A DNA stretch of 64,000 nt from Macrotis lagotis (taxonomy: Eukaryota > Chordata > Mammalia > Peramelemorphia > Peramelidae): positions 203,365,648-203,429,647 of the forward strand of contig NC_133662.1 in NCBI RefSeq assembly GCF_037893015.1, in the 5' to 3' direction. The notes below the pieces were generated by a model. That model searched no databases and was not told the origin of the DNA. It saw only the letters and a program-made list of their open reading frames with translations. Position numbers and translations under genes: made by a program. This document shows, piece by piece, positions 1 to 12,247 of the stretch (the stretch's first letter is position 1; each line of letters begins with the position of its first letter).

Positions 1-2580
1 AGTCAGACATGACTCAAAAATGACTGAAGGTGATAGAATGGGCCTGAATTTTTTTTAAAGTCAAAAAATGACATGATCATTACCTATGCCTGAAGAAGAT
101 TTTAGCAGTCATATAAAGACAGTTAACAGAAGAGAAAAAGATAAAAAGAGAATATATCTAAAAGATTACTGTAAAAATTCCAACAAAACATTATGAGAAC
201 TTAAATCATGAGAGGGGCCATCTTAAGAAGTGAAGAGACTCAAGTGGTATTGACAGTGTATGTTGATAATAATTGACAAATTGGATGTGTGTAATCATGA
301 GTAGTGAAAGTCTTCAAAATTCTGAACCTTAGTAACTGGGAGTGTGTTTGAAGTTTTAAGAGAAATATAGGCAATTTGAAGGAGGCCTTTTAAATAGAAG
401 ATGTTTCAACATTCAATATTCAACATGAAATAGAATGAAGGCAGAGAAGCAAGAATGACCAGTTGATCATGATGACTGAAGGAGGCAAGAATTAAAAGAG
501 AATTACTTTAAGATAAGTTAGAAAGAAAGACGGAATGATAATTGATGGAGTTCTTTAACTGTCAGAGTAATGGTTTATATATTTTGAGTAACCATAAACT
601 TTTAGAGGAAGAAATAATATGATGAAAATATTCAAGGAAATTAATTTGACATAATTTTGAATGATAAGATAAACTAGCTTACAATATAGTTTGCATGGTA
701 AATCACATACAAAAATATCTGTACTTATATAAGACATGGTTCAAGCAAAAGACTGCAAATGTATTTTGATGGGAGAAATGACTGAAGTGAATGAGAAAAA
801 AGATCATGAGAGAGAAGGATTTGACTATGAACTTAGATGATAGTTAAGATTTCAACCTCTTCACCATTTATTTACAACTTTCTAAGATTATTCCTTTCTC
901 AATTTAGATTCCTCAAATCTTTTTTCTTGGATCATAATAGACCAGGGGAAGTTGCATATTTTCTTTGGAAATATACATATCATCTGTTTTTTTTTTGTTT
1001 TTTAGAGGTTTTTATATTTTTTATGTATCAAAAACCCAATGTGTCAATTTTGCAAATGGCCCTCTTCACAATAAAATGTTCCTGAATACCTAAAAATAGG
1101 ATTATAAAGGAAATCAATTATTTATGAATATATTTTTTCTCATCCAAGTTCATGGACCAATTGAAATCTCTGAGAATCCCAGATTAAAAATCCCTAATTT
1201 CATAAATTATTCTGTTTTAAAGCACTTGACCTTCCTTAATTTCAGGGCCCAAAACTAAAATAAAAGAATGTTGAATGAAAACATCAGAAGAGGCTAAAGT
1301 ACTTCATTCCTATCTCATCCCAAGATTGGAAAAAGATTTCCCTCAGGCTCTATCTGGATATTGACCCTATTGTTCTGACTAGATGTTAGCCCTTCCCCTC
1401 AAAGGTCTTCCAACCTTTTCTAGTACTTTCTTTTGTCAAGAAAAACAACTTATGTAATAGCTTCTTAAGGTTGTGTCTCTCCATAAACTTACTCCCTACA
1501 GAAATACAGTCAACCCTAATGTTTTCTCCTTCTCTTGGATGCTCCAAAACCCTGATACTGTGGTGATAATCCCAAATTACAATTCTCTTACCTCGATTTA
1601 AAAGATCCTAAATTTTGCTGTTTTGATAGTCTTCATTATTTCAGATCGACAATTGCAATGAGTAATTATTTTTCCAGTGAATAATGGTTCATTCTAATCT
1701 TTTTGATTAACTAGAGTTTCTGGAAGTGATATCAATCCCTTTATGATCAAAACCATTCTTTGAAAGAATCTTTTTGATGACAATATTCAGCAAGGACTAT
1801 GTTCATGAGAAACACATCCTTTGTTCAAGACCTATAGTGATAGGGTCCCAATGCAAATGGAATAGCTGGGGTGGGGAGATTTGAAAGAGACAGGGTTTTT
1901 TTAATTGAGGAAATCCCTAGCCTTTTTGACTCATGAGACTAAGGAAAAGCTTAAATTTTAATTCGCAGTTTAATGCAAAAGTTCATAGATTACTACAAAA
2001 AGTTTTCAAGTTCCTAACAAAATTTCACAAGGTGAATTATTTGAGAAGCAGCACAATTGTACTTCAGTAGAAGTGGTGAAGTTAGGTAAAGAAGAAACAG
2101 CCACAAGCTGAACTGATGAAAACAGCAAAAACAGTTAAGAAAGTCACAAAAGGATGGGAAAGGAAATAGTCACAAGATGGTGAATGGGTTTAGATAAGAG
2201 TGCATCTTAGAGAAATAGTTGGGCTGAACTTTTAGAGTCTTGCTCACTTCTTGTACATGAAGGAATTTCAGAGGTGTCAGAGTTTTGGGAGTTTGAGGGT
2301 GCTTGAAGGAGGCAGGAGTCAAGGAGTGACCCACCTGGACTTGACTAGAGTAATGCATACCTTGGAAAGCTAAGAGCAAGAAACATGGAAGAGGAGTAGG
2401 GGAAAGAGACTGGATTTGATTTCTATTATTTTAGTGAATTTACATTTGAGAAAAGGATTCAACTGAACAATGAAGAGAGAGTCAGACATGCACAGAAGAT
2501 AGTTCCTTAATTTTACAGGAAAAGTGAGATAAATGTTTCTCCCTTCAAAACCAGTACCTCCCAACTTAATGTCATTCCAT
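1..2580. other. AT-rich sequence, no gene or clear repeat
   Basis: No frame is long enough or protein-like enough to support a gene. The open frames here are under 90 codons and of low-complexity composition. I recognise no SINE, L1 or MIR signature. It is probably unique intergenic sequence or repeat decayed beyond recognition by eye. Confidence 0.5.
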
Positions 2581-2584
2581 TTGG

Positions 2585-2790
2585 GGGCAATTATTGGAAA
2601 ATTCTTTCTGTTATTTAGCTTGAGCCCAAATTGTTATCATTTTAATCCCTACCACCTATTTTCAAATTTCTTCTATCTGGGGCCAACCAGAACATATGTG
2701 TTCCCTCTTCCTTGACAACCCTTCAAATATTTGAAGGCAGTTCTTAAATTCTCTCTTAAGAATTCTCTAAGTCAAACTCTCTAGTTGTAC
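2585..2790 (-). mobile_element. CR1/L3-like LINE remnant (old)
   Basis: A run near 2675-2760 resembles the 3' region of mammalian CR1/L3 elements read on the minus strand: a CTGGGGCCAA...AGAACA segment, then CCTCTTCC, then CCCTTCAAATATTTGAAG. The copy is strongly diverged with no clear ends. The family assignment is from memory of this conserved block; an unrelated old repeat is possible. Confidence 0.4.
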
Positions 2791-3880
2791 ATTGTAGTCA
2801 TACCTGATGGGTAATTATATAAATTAATTTGCAACCATGAAGGTTGGCTCGGTGAAGTCTTTGCTTCTATTTTAATTCATTCAAAATTATCAGGACAAGT
2901 GGAAAATGAAATTGGTAATGGATGAGATTGAGCCATAATAGTCCAGGAAACATCCCAGGACAATGGAATCATAGTAATTTTCTAATCTCCAATTTAGTGA
3001 ATTTTAGGGTTTGTCAAAACAATAGTTAGAAGTCTTTAATAGGTGGCAAAATTCTACATAAGGACAGGAAAGGCCTTCACTAGAATTACCTTCTTTCTAG
3101 ACAAATTTAATTATTGTTGGTTTTAAAATACAATGTTATTTTATTAGTAAATGAATATCTGTGAATTCTTACTGGACTGAGCTCAGTCTAGAAACTTAAC
3201 CTCTTAATATTCATCAATATAAGAAACTAAGGACATTTTAACATCCTAAACCACAATAACTGCATCTATGTTGCAAATTTACAGTAATTTAAATCTCAAA
3301 TTTCAAAGCAATGGATTTTTTAAAATATGAATATAAGATTAGTGAAAATGTCAGTATGGGCTGCAAGACTTGAAAGAGTAAGGGAAGAAATGGAAATAAC
3401 AACTGGGAGATTCCAACAAGTCAGAAAAAGAAAAAGAAAAAAAGGAAAAAAAAATTGGAGAATGTCAGGCCAGGAGATTCAAGATACCTACCATACAACA
3501 TTGGTTCAATTTTTAATTAAGCATGATCAATCTTTAGAAGTGTTTCTTTTTCTTTTTTTTGCATTGTACAAACTCTAAAAATCTTAGAGTTCATGAATTA
3601 AGATTGAAAAATTCCCCCCCCCCTTCATTCTGATTCCTCCCTAACTTTCCTAACTTATTTCATAGTACTACTATACAGAGAAACTATAGTTCATCAAAGT
3701 TAAACTTCAAACCTTTGCCCATAATGTTCTTCCTTATATTTGTAAAATGCCACATTCCTCTATCTGTTGAAATTGTCCCATCCAACAAAACCAAGCTATA
3801 TCTGTTCCCCATAATATATTTTCTTTTGGTCCCTTTCAGAAGAAGGCATGGAAAGTCATAATAGTTGTTCATAATACTTT
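2791..3880. other. No gene seen; C10 tract
   Basis: Unassigned AT-rich sequence. The only marked feature is an uninterrupted run of ten C at 3614-3623, next to a purine-rich AAAAAG stretch near 3425-3455. The 83-codon frame over the purine stretch is low complexity and not credible as a gene. Confidence 0.5.
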
Positions 3881-4020
3881 CAACTTATCATGCCATTGTT
3901 ATTGCATATATTTTTGTCTTAGGGTATAACTCAAATAGCACCTCCTCTGGCAGACTTTTCCAACATTTTCAGTTGTAATGTTTCATCAAAACTAAGAGTA
4001 TTTTTTTGAATTTCTTTTAT
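3880..4020 (+). mobile_element. L2 LINE 3' fragment
   Basis: The core around 3928-3965 (AACTCAAATAGCACCTCCTCTGGCAGACTTTTCCAACA, read in parts) resembles the L2 3'-region block TCAAATGTCACCTCCTCTGTGAAGCCTTCC. It is diverged and short. Boundaries are approximate. Confidence 0.5.
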
Positions 4021-5535
4021 ATAATGGTGTGTGTCCCCACAATCCAAGCAAAACACAAGAATTTCTCTACCAAATAAATTACTTAATCATTTCACTCTAT
4101 TTAATATAAGACAATCATTTCCCAACCCATAGCAAGTTGGAAAAGTCTATTTAATTGAGTAATAAATTCAATTGGGCAAATTAGTAAAACTAGTGAGAAC
4201 AAAATTCCTATAACCCATATTAACTGAACAAATAAATTCAAGGTATAAATTACAAACAGAAATATATACATAATGAATTTGGAAGGAGTGAAATGTTTCT
4301 ACTATTTAATTAAGCATTTAAATTAAATAATTTCCATAAAATACTGTAACACTTTTTTTAGTTCCTCATCTTTATAAGGCATTTTTGTACTTTCATTGGT
4401 ATTCACTTTTCTTCATATGATAATATTTTGGTTCTATGTTCTTCTCTTAATATTGTTTTATAAAATCTTTTTAGATTTATCTTTATTTATTATACTTATG
4501 ATCTTAGTTAAATGATAGTACAGTACTAATGGAAGTGGGTGTCACTGATGCTGCAGGGAAACAAAAGTCTTTATACTAACCCAACTGAATTTAGTTTCCA
4601 TTTGATTATAATCCAGTTGATATTGATTGAGCGTAATTTCCATGTACTCCAAGTTCTGGTTTAACTGAAATCTTTGGCAAAAAATTACTTTTAGAGGATA
4701 CAGACACCCTTGTTGGTACATTTACTAGAATTTATTATAACAAAGGCAGGAATCTTCCCTATTTTATTGCTATAGTGTTAGCTCTGAGACAGCTAAGTCA
4801 CTGAAATCAATGCTTCCCATCCCAAGGTCCAAATATTTTAGGAATAGAAATGTGACTATCCCCACAAGCTGATGCCCAGAGGCTTATCTTCTCATGATTA
4901 TTCTGGGTGTTTCTCAGTCTCTCTGTCAGAGACTTCACTCTAGCTTTTGGTGACTATCTATTCTACATTTCAGATTTTCATCTCTGAAAAATTAGGTTAT
5001 AAACCACATAATGACTATTTTCTTAATTATTATCAAATAGTCCTATAGTCAAGATTTCCTATTTTTTATATAAATGAAGGAATTGGGAAAAATGTGAGGT
5101 CAATGAATAAAATGCTAATTGTTCACTCTTTCTGATTTCTACCAAACATTATTCTGGAACTTTTTAAATGCAAATCTGTAGCTGATCACATATGGTCATT
5201 CAAATGCTTCCTCTTTTGTTTGTCCTTCTACCCTGCAAATGCCATCAAGGAAAAAGTCTGAAAAGGCCGTGATAGTGCTCAATTTTTAAATGCTCCATAA
5301 TTATTTAGACATTACCTAATTTTTAGGACATTTAGATCTTTTCATTTTTTTCAGTTATACTCATAGATACTATTAAAATTTCTGTTCTGATAACATTTTT
5401 GCACTTGGAAATAATATCCCTACAAACTTCTGAGAATCCTTAGTTTCTTCTGTAAAGTGATAGAACTATACAAGACAGGTACGATTTACAATTCTCTATG
5501 TAGTAGTCAACTTGGATATTACTAATACATAGATC
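4021..5535. other. No recognisable gene or repeat
   Basis: AT-rich intergenic sequence. No open frame of 60 codons or more with protein-like composition was found, and no SINE, L1 or MIR landmark is visible. Confidence 0.5.
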
Positions 5536-5539
5536 AACC

Positions 5540-5800
5540 CTTAACTGAGACAAGTCAATGGTTCCCTATTGCTTCTAGCATAAAATACAACTACTGTTTG
5601 GTATTTAAAGCCATAATTTAGCTCTCATCTACCTTCCCAAACTGAATATACATTATTCCTTTTTTTCATTTCAGATAACCTATTAATTGGAATTCTAAAT
5701 TCTATTTCTGACTTTGAACAATTTGTCCCCTATGCCTGAATTAGCTTCCCAATTTAATTCTATCTTTTGACACATAGATTCCTTCAAAACTACATTTGGT
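5540..5800 (+). mobile_element. L2 LINE 3' fragment
   Basis: The segment contains the decayed L2 block AATGGTTCCCTATTGCTTCT, then AGCATAAAATACAA, then a TTTAAAGCC...TCATCTACCTTCCCAA motif. This is the order found in L2 upstream of its terminal region. Similar blocks occur at 31.69-32.11 kb and 61.19-61.30 kb in this window. Confidence 0.6.
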
Positions 5801-5820
5801 TGACAATTCATATAAGAACC

Positions 5821-5974
5821 ATTTTTTTTTAGGTTTTTGCAAGGCAAATGGGGTAAAGTGGCTTGCCCAAGGCCACACAGCTAGGTAATTATTAAGTGTC
5901 TGAGACCAGATTTAAACTCAGGTACTCCTGACTCCAGGGCTGGTGCTTTATCCACTGCACCACCTAGCCGCACC
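5821..5974 (-). mobile_element. WSINE1-type tRNA-derived SINE
   Basis: Reading the minus strand gives a tRNA-like head with an A-box-like GGTGCAGTGGATAAAGCA, a B-box-like GAGTTTAAATC, the body TTAATAATTACCTAGCTGTG, the 3' block GGCAAGCCACTT and an A-rich tail with CCT. It is flanked by imperfectly delimited copies of AGAACCATTT at 5815-5824 and 5975-5984, a target-site duplication. It is moderately diverged. Confidence 0.92.
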
Positions 5975-7462
5975 AGAACCATTTCTTAATTATAGAAATT
6001 TTAAGATTTTTATAGTCCTACCTCTCCCTAACTGATGGTATGCATTAATATTTTTTTTAAATTTTCAAGTACAAGGATAAGATGGTGAAAAGAATCCTGG
6101 CATTGTGCTAAGGTCTCCTGGATTTCCCTCAGAACTAATATGAATTAAGCTTCTTAACAGAAATTTCATCAACAAAACCCAGAAATAGAAGGTAGAAGAA
6201 GAAAATCTACCAACAAGGTCTGTCTCAGGGGAAGGTAGGTGAGCTGGGGGCAGAAAGCAGAAAGCTAGCACAGGGGTGGTGGGGTAAAGTCCAAGGATGA
6301 ACCTATGAACATCCATGGAGGCTCTGGTTGTATGAACAGTGGATGGGGAGCCCTAGCAGAGCTGGAGGGGTGTTCCAGCACAGTGTGTTGGACTTCTGTC
6401 TACTCAGTTCAAGTTGTCTGAAGGTCCAGGACCACAGACTCCATACATTCAACACAGTCCACTTCCCAGAAACAACAGAGTAACAATCCCCTTTGCCTTC
6501 CCTCCACTCTCCCCCCTCCGCCCCAGGCTCAGGCATTCCCTCAGTAGAATAAGGAGATTATCTAGCCCCAGGGACCAGGCCACATTGCTCAAGGATTGTG
6601 ATATCCAGCTGCTTCCCCAACCCCCTCCAGACCTAGGAAATAGGCCTCAAATCAAGGTCACAGACACTCCAGAGAAAGCAAACAGCACCCTGGCCCACTT
6701 GGAGTTACTAAATCCTGTGAGCAAAGCTTCTAATAATTTCAACACCAAAGGGCTATGAACCAGCCCCCCCCCCATCTCCAGGTCTTAGGAAAATGAAGAA
6801 AAGTCAGCAGAAATGGGGGTTCATAGAAAACTACCTTGAATTCAAAGAGCCTAACACAGAGAGATCTAGAACTTCTGAGAATGTTATGAACTAGTCAACC
6901 AAGAAAGACTTCCTTGAAGCAATCAGGAAGGAGATTAAAAATCAATTGTAAAAACTGGGAAAACAAACTCAAGAGAAAGTTAAAACTTTGCAAGAGAAAA
7001 AAATAACATCTCACAACAAGAAAAAAAAACCCTTAGAAAATACAATTGGACAAATGCAAAAAAGAAAGTAGTTCTCTCAAAGCTTCAACTGGGCAAATAG
7101 AAAACTCCTTCAAAAATAGAGTTGACCAATTGGAAAAGGAGTTGCAAAAAAGAAAATGAAGAAAAATTATTCTATAAAATACAGAATGAAACCTATGGAA
7201 ACTAATGATTTCATGGGACAACAAGAATCTGTTAAACAAAACCAAAAACTAAAAAAATATAGAAGAAAATATACAATACTTCATCAGCCAAAGAACTGAC
7301 CTCAAGGACAGATCCAGAAGAGACAATTCAAGAATCACTGGGCTTCTTGAAAACATTGAGGAGAAAAAAAAAAACCCTTGGCTCAATATTACAGGATTTA
7401 GTGATGGAAAATTTCCCTGAAGTCATGCGACCAGAGGACAAAAGTTATTGAAAGAATGCATT

Positions 7463-7621
7463 GGGTGCAGCTAGGTGTCTCAGTGGATAGAGCACTGGCC
7501 CTGGACTCAGGAGTACCTGAGTTCAAATCCGGCCTCAAACATTTAATAATTACCTGCCTGTGTGGCCTTGGGCAAGCCACTTAACCCCATTGCCTTGCAA
7601 AAAATAAAATAAAAAAGGAAG
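7463..7621 (+). mobile_element. WSINE1-type SINE inside L1 ORF1
   Basis: A full-length SINE with the head GCAGCTAGGTG, promoter-like CAGTGGATAGAGCA and GAGTTCAAATCC boxes, the body TTAATAATTACC and an A-rich tail interrupted by T. Short duplicates AGAATGCATT (7453-7462) and AGAATGTACT (7624-7633) flank it and match the L1 ORF1 context. It interrupts the ORF1 segment encoding the IERxHRS motif, so it postdates the host element. Confidence 0.93.
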
Positions 7622-8340
7622 TTAGAATGTACTGATCCCCTCCTGAAAGGGTTCCCAATATTTTAGCCAAATTCCAGAACTATCAGATAAAAGAAAAAAA
7701 ATCTTTCAAGTAATCAGAAAGGAACAATTTAGATACCAAGGAGGCACAGTAAGGATTTCACAGGACCTGGCTGAATCAACATTAAGCGATTGAAGGGCCT
7801 GGAATGTGATATTCCAAAGAGCAAGGGAACTTGGAATGCATCATAGAATTATCTATCCAGCAAACTTGAGCCTTCTCTTTCAGGGGAAAAGATGGACATT
7901 TAACAAAAATAGGAGACTTGCAACTTTTCCTGATGAAAAGACCAGAACAAAATAGAAAATTTGGAAGTCAAACAGTAACCTTAAAAAAAAAATAAAGAAA
8001 AAACTGCTATCAAATAAGATGAAACTGGCTATATCCCCACCTGGGAGACATTATCATAACTCTCCAGAATTGTAACTCTATTAGAGAGAATATATTTAGC
8101 TAGAGTAATGGACACTCATGACTTATCTGTGACTCTGATAGAATGATTTAAAAACATTATATCTGTTAAAAGGAAGAACAGTAAAGAGATGAGAGGATGG
8201 AGGCATTTGAATGAAGTAAACCACATTACATAAAGAGGTATAAAGGAGAAGAAGCAAGGAGATGAGAACCACCTGAATCTTACTTTCATTAGATGTGGCT
8301 CAAAGTTAACATACATACACTCATTTAAGAAACTTATCTT

Positions 8341-8486
8341 GGGCAACTAGGTGGTGCAGTGGATAGAGCATCGACCCTGGAGTCAGGAGTATCTGAGTTC
8401 AAATCCAGCATCAGACACTTAATAATTGCTTAGCTGTGTGACCTTCAGCAAGTCACTTAACCCCATTGCCTTGAATAAAAAAAAAT
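8341..8486 (+). mobile_element. WSINE1-type SINE inside L1 derivative
   Basis: The head GGGCAACTAGGTGGTGCAGT, the B-box GAGTTCAAATCC and the 3' block AAGTCACTTAACCCCATT are clear. The flanks AAACTTATCTT (8330-8340) and AAATTTATCTT (8487-8497) are a target-site duplication with one mismatch. It sits in the post-ORF1 region of the ORF1-only element. Confidence 0.93.
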
Positions 8487-8853
8487 AAATTTATCTTACC
8501 TTTCATGTATTAAAAAGGAAAATGGGGAGGGAGGAGGAGGAAAAGGAGAATTCACAGAAGGAAGGGAAAGAAGAATGGACAAAAGGAAAGGGGAAAGAAA
8601 GGAGAGGGGCAGTTAGATACCAGGGGACAAACAAACTGAAGGTGGTGGTATTCAAAAATAATTTTCAAGTACATACCTGCCTATAATGGAATATTTCCCA
8701 TTAGAATTTACTTCTAAGTCAGTAGTCAATGTATAAGAAAAAAATTGCCACCTGTATATGACTCAAACTTTGAAAAATTATTACCATGAAGCTACAGTAT
8801 TAAATTAAATCCTAATGTCAAGATGGGTTATCTGCTATCATTTTGGAATATTT

Positions 8854-9575
8854 AAATTTTTTTTAAATGATTGTATTTATTTTGAGTTTTACAATGTTTC
8901 TCCTAATCTTACTTCCCTCCCCCCCACCCCCCACAGAAGCCAATTTGCCAGTCTTTACATTGTTTCCATGGCATACATTGGTCCAAATTGAATGTGATGA
9001 GAGAGAGAGATCATATCCTTATGGAAGAAAAATAAAGTATAAGAGATAGCAGGGTCAGACAATAAGATATCAATTTTTTTTCCTAAATTAAAGATAATAG
9101 TCCTTGGTCTTTGTTCAAACTCCACAGTTGTTTCTCTGGATACAGATGGTATTCTCCATTGTAGACAAGCCTGAATTGTCCCTGAATGTTGGACTGATGG
9201 AATGAACGAGTCCATCATGGTTGATCATCGCCCCCATGTTGCTGTTAGCGTGTATAGTGGTTTTCTGGTTCTGCTCATCTCACTCAGCATCAGATCATGC
9301 AAATCCCTCCAGGCTTCCCTGAATTCCCATCTCTCCTGGTTTGTAATACAACAATAGTGTTCCATAACATTCATATAACAGTTTGCTAAGCCATTCCCCA
9401 ATTGAAGGACATTTACTTGATGTTCAATTCTTTGCCACAACAAACAGGGCTGCTATGAATATTTTTGTACAAGTGATGATTTTATCCTTTTTCATCATCT
9501 CTTCAGGGTATAGACCCAGTAGTGGTATTGCTGGATCAAAAGGTCTGCACATTTTCATTGCCCTTTGAGCATAGT
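8854..9575 (-). mobile_element. 5'-truncated L1 (ORF2 C-terminus and 3'UTR)
   Basis: Reading the minus strand, the ORF2 C-terminal block (FDPAIPLLGLYPEEMMKKD-like context, then the AAMNIF and EWLSK-like segments near 9450-9380) runs into an L1 3'UTR containing the TTTCTCTCTC and GGGG-rich blocks, ending in an A-rich tail at the low-coordinate end. A perfect 13-bp duplication, TTTTGGAATATTT, at 8841-8853 and 9576-9588 delimits the insertion. It is among the better preserved L1 copies here. Its antisense open frames are shadows. Confidence 0.93.
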
Positions 9576-9588
9576 TTTTGGAATATTT

Positions 9589-11545
9589 GAAATTTACTTC
9601 AGACTACCCAATAGAATTTCAACCATTTTTAAATCATAGTTATGGCCAGAAAAATTAATATAATAAAAGGTTTTTGGAAAGTAGTCTCTCCATCAAATTG
9701 AATCCTTTAGATCCATGGAACAAGATAATATAACCTTTCTGACATTCACAAGCATTCCAAATTGCAACTTTCCACTGGGAAAGGATGGTCTTCTTGCTAG
9801 ATCCACTAGCACTAACTCTTTCTGAACCAGAATTTTGAAGGGCTCAGATTCTTATATTATCAAAGCTAAAATATACAAACATCATATCAGTCAAAAGTTT
9901 TCAAATTACCAACATGAAAAAAATAAGACTTATGAAGACCTCAAGCTACATAGTAAGATGTTATTTTAATGGAATTCAATATGCCAATTTGAGCAGTATT
10001 TTGTGGTTTTGCCTCAGAAAGTACATGATCATTAATAGCCATATAAAATTCTAACAGGATTGTCTAGTTCTATAAGTTTACAGAAAAAAACTAAGGATAA
10101 GGGAAGTAAAAATAATTATTCCACCATAGGAAGAAAGATGGAAAATTTTCCTTGGAAAATTAATTTGTTTGATAAAGTTTCTTTCTCATGAGCTTGTTTT
10201 TAAGTGCTAATAGAAAAATGATTATATGGGAAAACAATAGAAGATATACCCCACCTCCATAAATGTGTAATAAAGGTAAGGATAGAAAAGAATATAATTT
10301 TTGGATTTCTTAGATTTAAGAAGGCATTTAAAGAAATGACTTCTACATAGTATGAAGATGGTGATAACTGAAAACAAAATGATAACAGAAATGCTCAATT
10401 ATTAATTTGTTTCTATTTTCTCTTGCAAAAAATATGGTCTTCAGTCTAAAAAGTATAAAACAAAAAGAGCTAATATGGAATTAAGATCCAACATAATTTC
10501 AGAGAAATGGTATGAAAGTGTCTTGCAGATCTATGGAAGAAATTATAGATATGATTACTAAGCCATCATCAATGATTTCAAAGAGAAACAGAAAACATTA
10601 GAAAGAAAAAAAGAATTTAATCTGAAAATTTACTATAGCTTAGTTTTACTACTTTTTTCCTGGAATCAGAGATAGTTATTTAATTAATCAAAATTCATCA
10701 TCTTTCAAAGCTGTTTCTTTTTATAGTATTGTTATTGTAGAAATTATCCTGTTTTTGCACACTGTACATATAAGTTTTCTCAGGTCACTCTAAGGCAATG
10801 CCTTTCATTATTTGTTAGGGAATGATACATTGAATATATTATTAAAAGCAAAATTAAGAAATTTTAAAGAAATAATGAATTACAAAGAGCAAATATGTAT
10901 GGTTTCAATAAAAATCCAAGCAATGGAAGACTAATCTTTCACTTTGTTTTCATATACTGTTAAGAAGAAATATTTCTTAGCCCAAGATATTGTTGGATTC
11001 ACAGTTGAGAAGACCTCGGTTCAATTCAAACTTTTGACACATTAGGTGTGACCCTTTATTTTTATTTTTTGGAGGCAACTCTGTAGAAATTCCTTGTCAT
11101 AGATACATCTTTGAACTGCATTGGTGTAAGGAGATACCAAATTAAAATTTTATCATATTAAAAAAGCAAAAAATAAAAATCCGTAACTTTTTCACAAATG
11201 AGATTAGTAAACCTGTGGAATGTTATGCTTTTTTTTCAGCAAAATATTGAACAAAATTTTCATACTATTTTTGTGGATAAATTTTGGACCATAGGATATC
11301 ACAGTTATGTCAATTTGAAAACATTCAGTCCTTGACTATAAAAAAGTCATCATTAAATGTTCAATGTTAGCTTTGAATTTCATCTCCAGTGGGAATGTTC
11401 TAAGCATTTGCAATTTTCCCTAGTTCAGATTAGCATACTGGAGGTATTACTGAAGGAAAGATAATTAAGATTTCAGTGATTTCAGTCAAGTCTCTAAAAT
11501 CAAAAGCAAAATAATTGGAAGTTTGCGTTGAAATGAAATAGGTGG
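9589..11545. other. No gene; weak MIR-like fragment
   Basis: AT-rich intergenic sequence without a supported coding frame. Around 10990-11060 there is a short CORE-SINE/MIR-like stretch (TTCACAGTTGAGAAGACC, then GTTCAATTC, then TAGGTGTGACC). It is too short to delimit. Confidence 0.45.
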
Positions 11546-11547
11546 GT

Positions 11548-11690
11548 TAACTAATGTGTGTAAGGGATAGAGCTCTAGGTTTAGATGACCTGAGTACAAA
11601 TTTGGCCTCAGATATTTGACACTTACTAGCTGTTTGGCCATAGACAAGTCACTGAATCCCATTTACTTTGGTTAAACAAAAAGGCATCAG
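11548..11690 (+). mobile_element. Old tRNA-derived SINE (diverged)
   Basis: The block AGGGATAGAGCTCTAGGTTTAG, then GATGACCTGAGTACAAATTTGGCCTCAGA, then AGCTGTTTGGCC and AAGTCACTGAATCCCATT follows the SINE order (head, B-box region, body, 3' end). Identity to the young copies is much lower. No target-site duplication could be placed. Confidence 0.7.
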
Positions 11691-11704
11691 GAGAAAAAAG
11701 CATT

Positions 11705-11862
11705 CCATATACCAATATTATTGATCCATCAAATTATCAACAAATATGTGTTAGATATGCTTTGTATTCCAGGTACTTGGAATAGATATTTAAGAATAAT
11801 GAGCCAGTACCTCTCTTTAAAGCACTTACTTTCTACTACTACAGGAATATCTCAAAATGTTA
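11705..11862 (+). mobile_element. L2 3'-end-like fragment
   Basis: The order CATCAAATTATCAACAAATATG, then a GCTTTGTATTCCAGGTACTTGGAATA-like region, resembles the decayed L2 terminal unit (ATTTATTAAGCACCTACTATGTGCCAGGCACTG...). It is diverged. It abuts the L1 3'UTR fragment starting near 11866. Confidence 0.4.
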
Positions 11863-11865
11863 GCA

Positions 11866-12222
11866 GTAAGCTTTTCTTAAGAATAAAGATATGGGGGCAG
11901 CCAGGTTGCACAGTGGATAGAGCACCAGTCCTGGAGTCAGGAGTACCTGAGTTCAAATCTGGCCTCAGACACTTAATAATTATCTAGCTGTGTGGTCTTG
12001 AGCAATCCACTTAACCCCATTGCCTTGTAAAAAAAAAAAAACCCTAAAAAATAAAGAATAAAGATATGATCTCTCTCTCATCATATTCAACTTAGTTCAA
12101 TGCATACTGTGGGAATGATGTAAAGACTAACAAACTGCTTTATGTGGGGGTGGGGGTGGGGGAAAGGAAGCAAGATGGGGGAAAATTTTAAAACTGAAAA
12201 TAAATAAAATCTTTCTAAAATT
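11866..12222 (+). mobile_element. L1 3'UTR fragment split by a SINE
   Basis: The part before 11894 (CTTAAGAATAAAGATATG) joins the part after 12068 (ATCTCTCTCTCATCATATTC) to give the 3'UTR seen in other L1 copies here, for example 50920-51050. It runs through the G-rich block (12146-12165) to the terminal AATAAATAAAATCTTTC motif near 12200. Its A-rich end is the landing site of the PKP4 pseudogene. Confidence 0.85.
11894..12053 (+). mobile_element. WSINE1-type SINE with perfect 15-bp target-site duplication
   Basis: The head GGGGCAGCCAGGTTGCACAG, the B-box GAGTTCAAATC, the body CTTAATAATTATCTAGCTGTG and a tail of A12-CCCT-A6 are intact. The direct repeat AAGAATAAAGATATG at 11879-11893 and 12054-12068 is perfect and lies within an L1 3'UTR. 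It is one of the clearest young insertions in the window. Confidence 0.96.
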
Positions 12223-12247
12223 AAAAAAAGAATAATAATAATAAATT

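Larger units (their letters stand above)
6074..8660 (+). mobile_element. ORF1-only L1 derivative (HAL1-like), with target-site duplication
   Basis: The element begins with an L1-style 5'UTR (AAGATGG near 6079). A decayed ORF1 follows at roughly 6790-7980. Its translation in pieces gives a Lys/Glu-rich coiled coil (KDFLEAIRKEIKNQL, IELTNWKRS), then the nucleic-acid-binding half, read around 7300-7450 and after the SINE from 7622, ending near the RNA-binding C-terminus. A purine-rich stretch follows (8520-8620). There is no ORF2. The unit is bounded by a perfect 13-bp direct repeat, ATTTTCAAGTACA, at 6061-6073 and 8661-8673. Two SINEs (7463-7621, 8341-8486) landed inside later. Stops and frameshifts make ORF1 inactive. 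The same 5'UTR and ORF1 layout recurs at 47.2 kb, where ORF2 pieces follow. Confidence 0.82.

Noticed and set aside
6065..6536. Minus-strand frames of 77 and 83 codons over the L1 5'UTR
   Set aside because: Shadow frames of the L1 derivative; no independent support.
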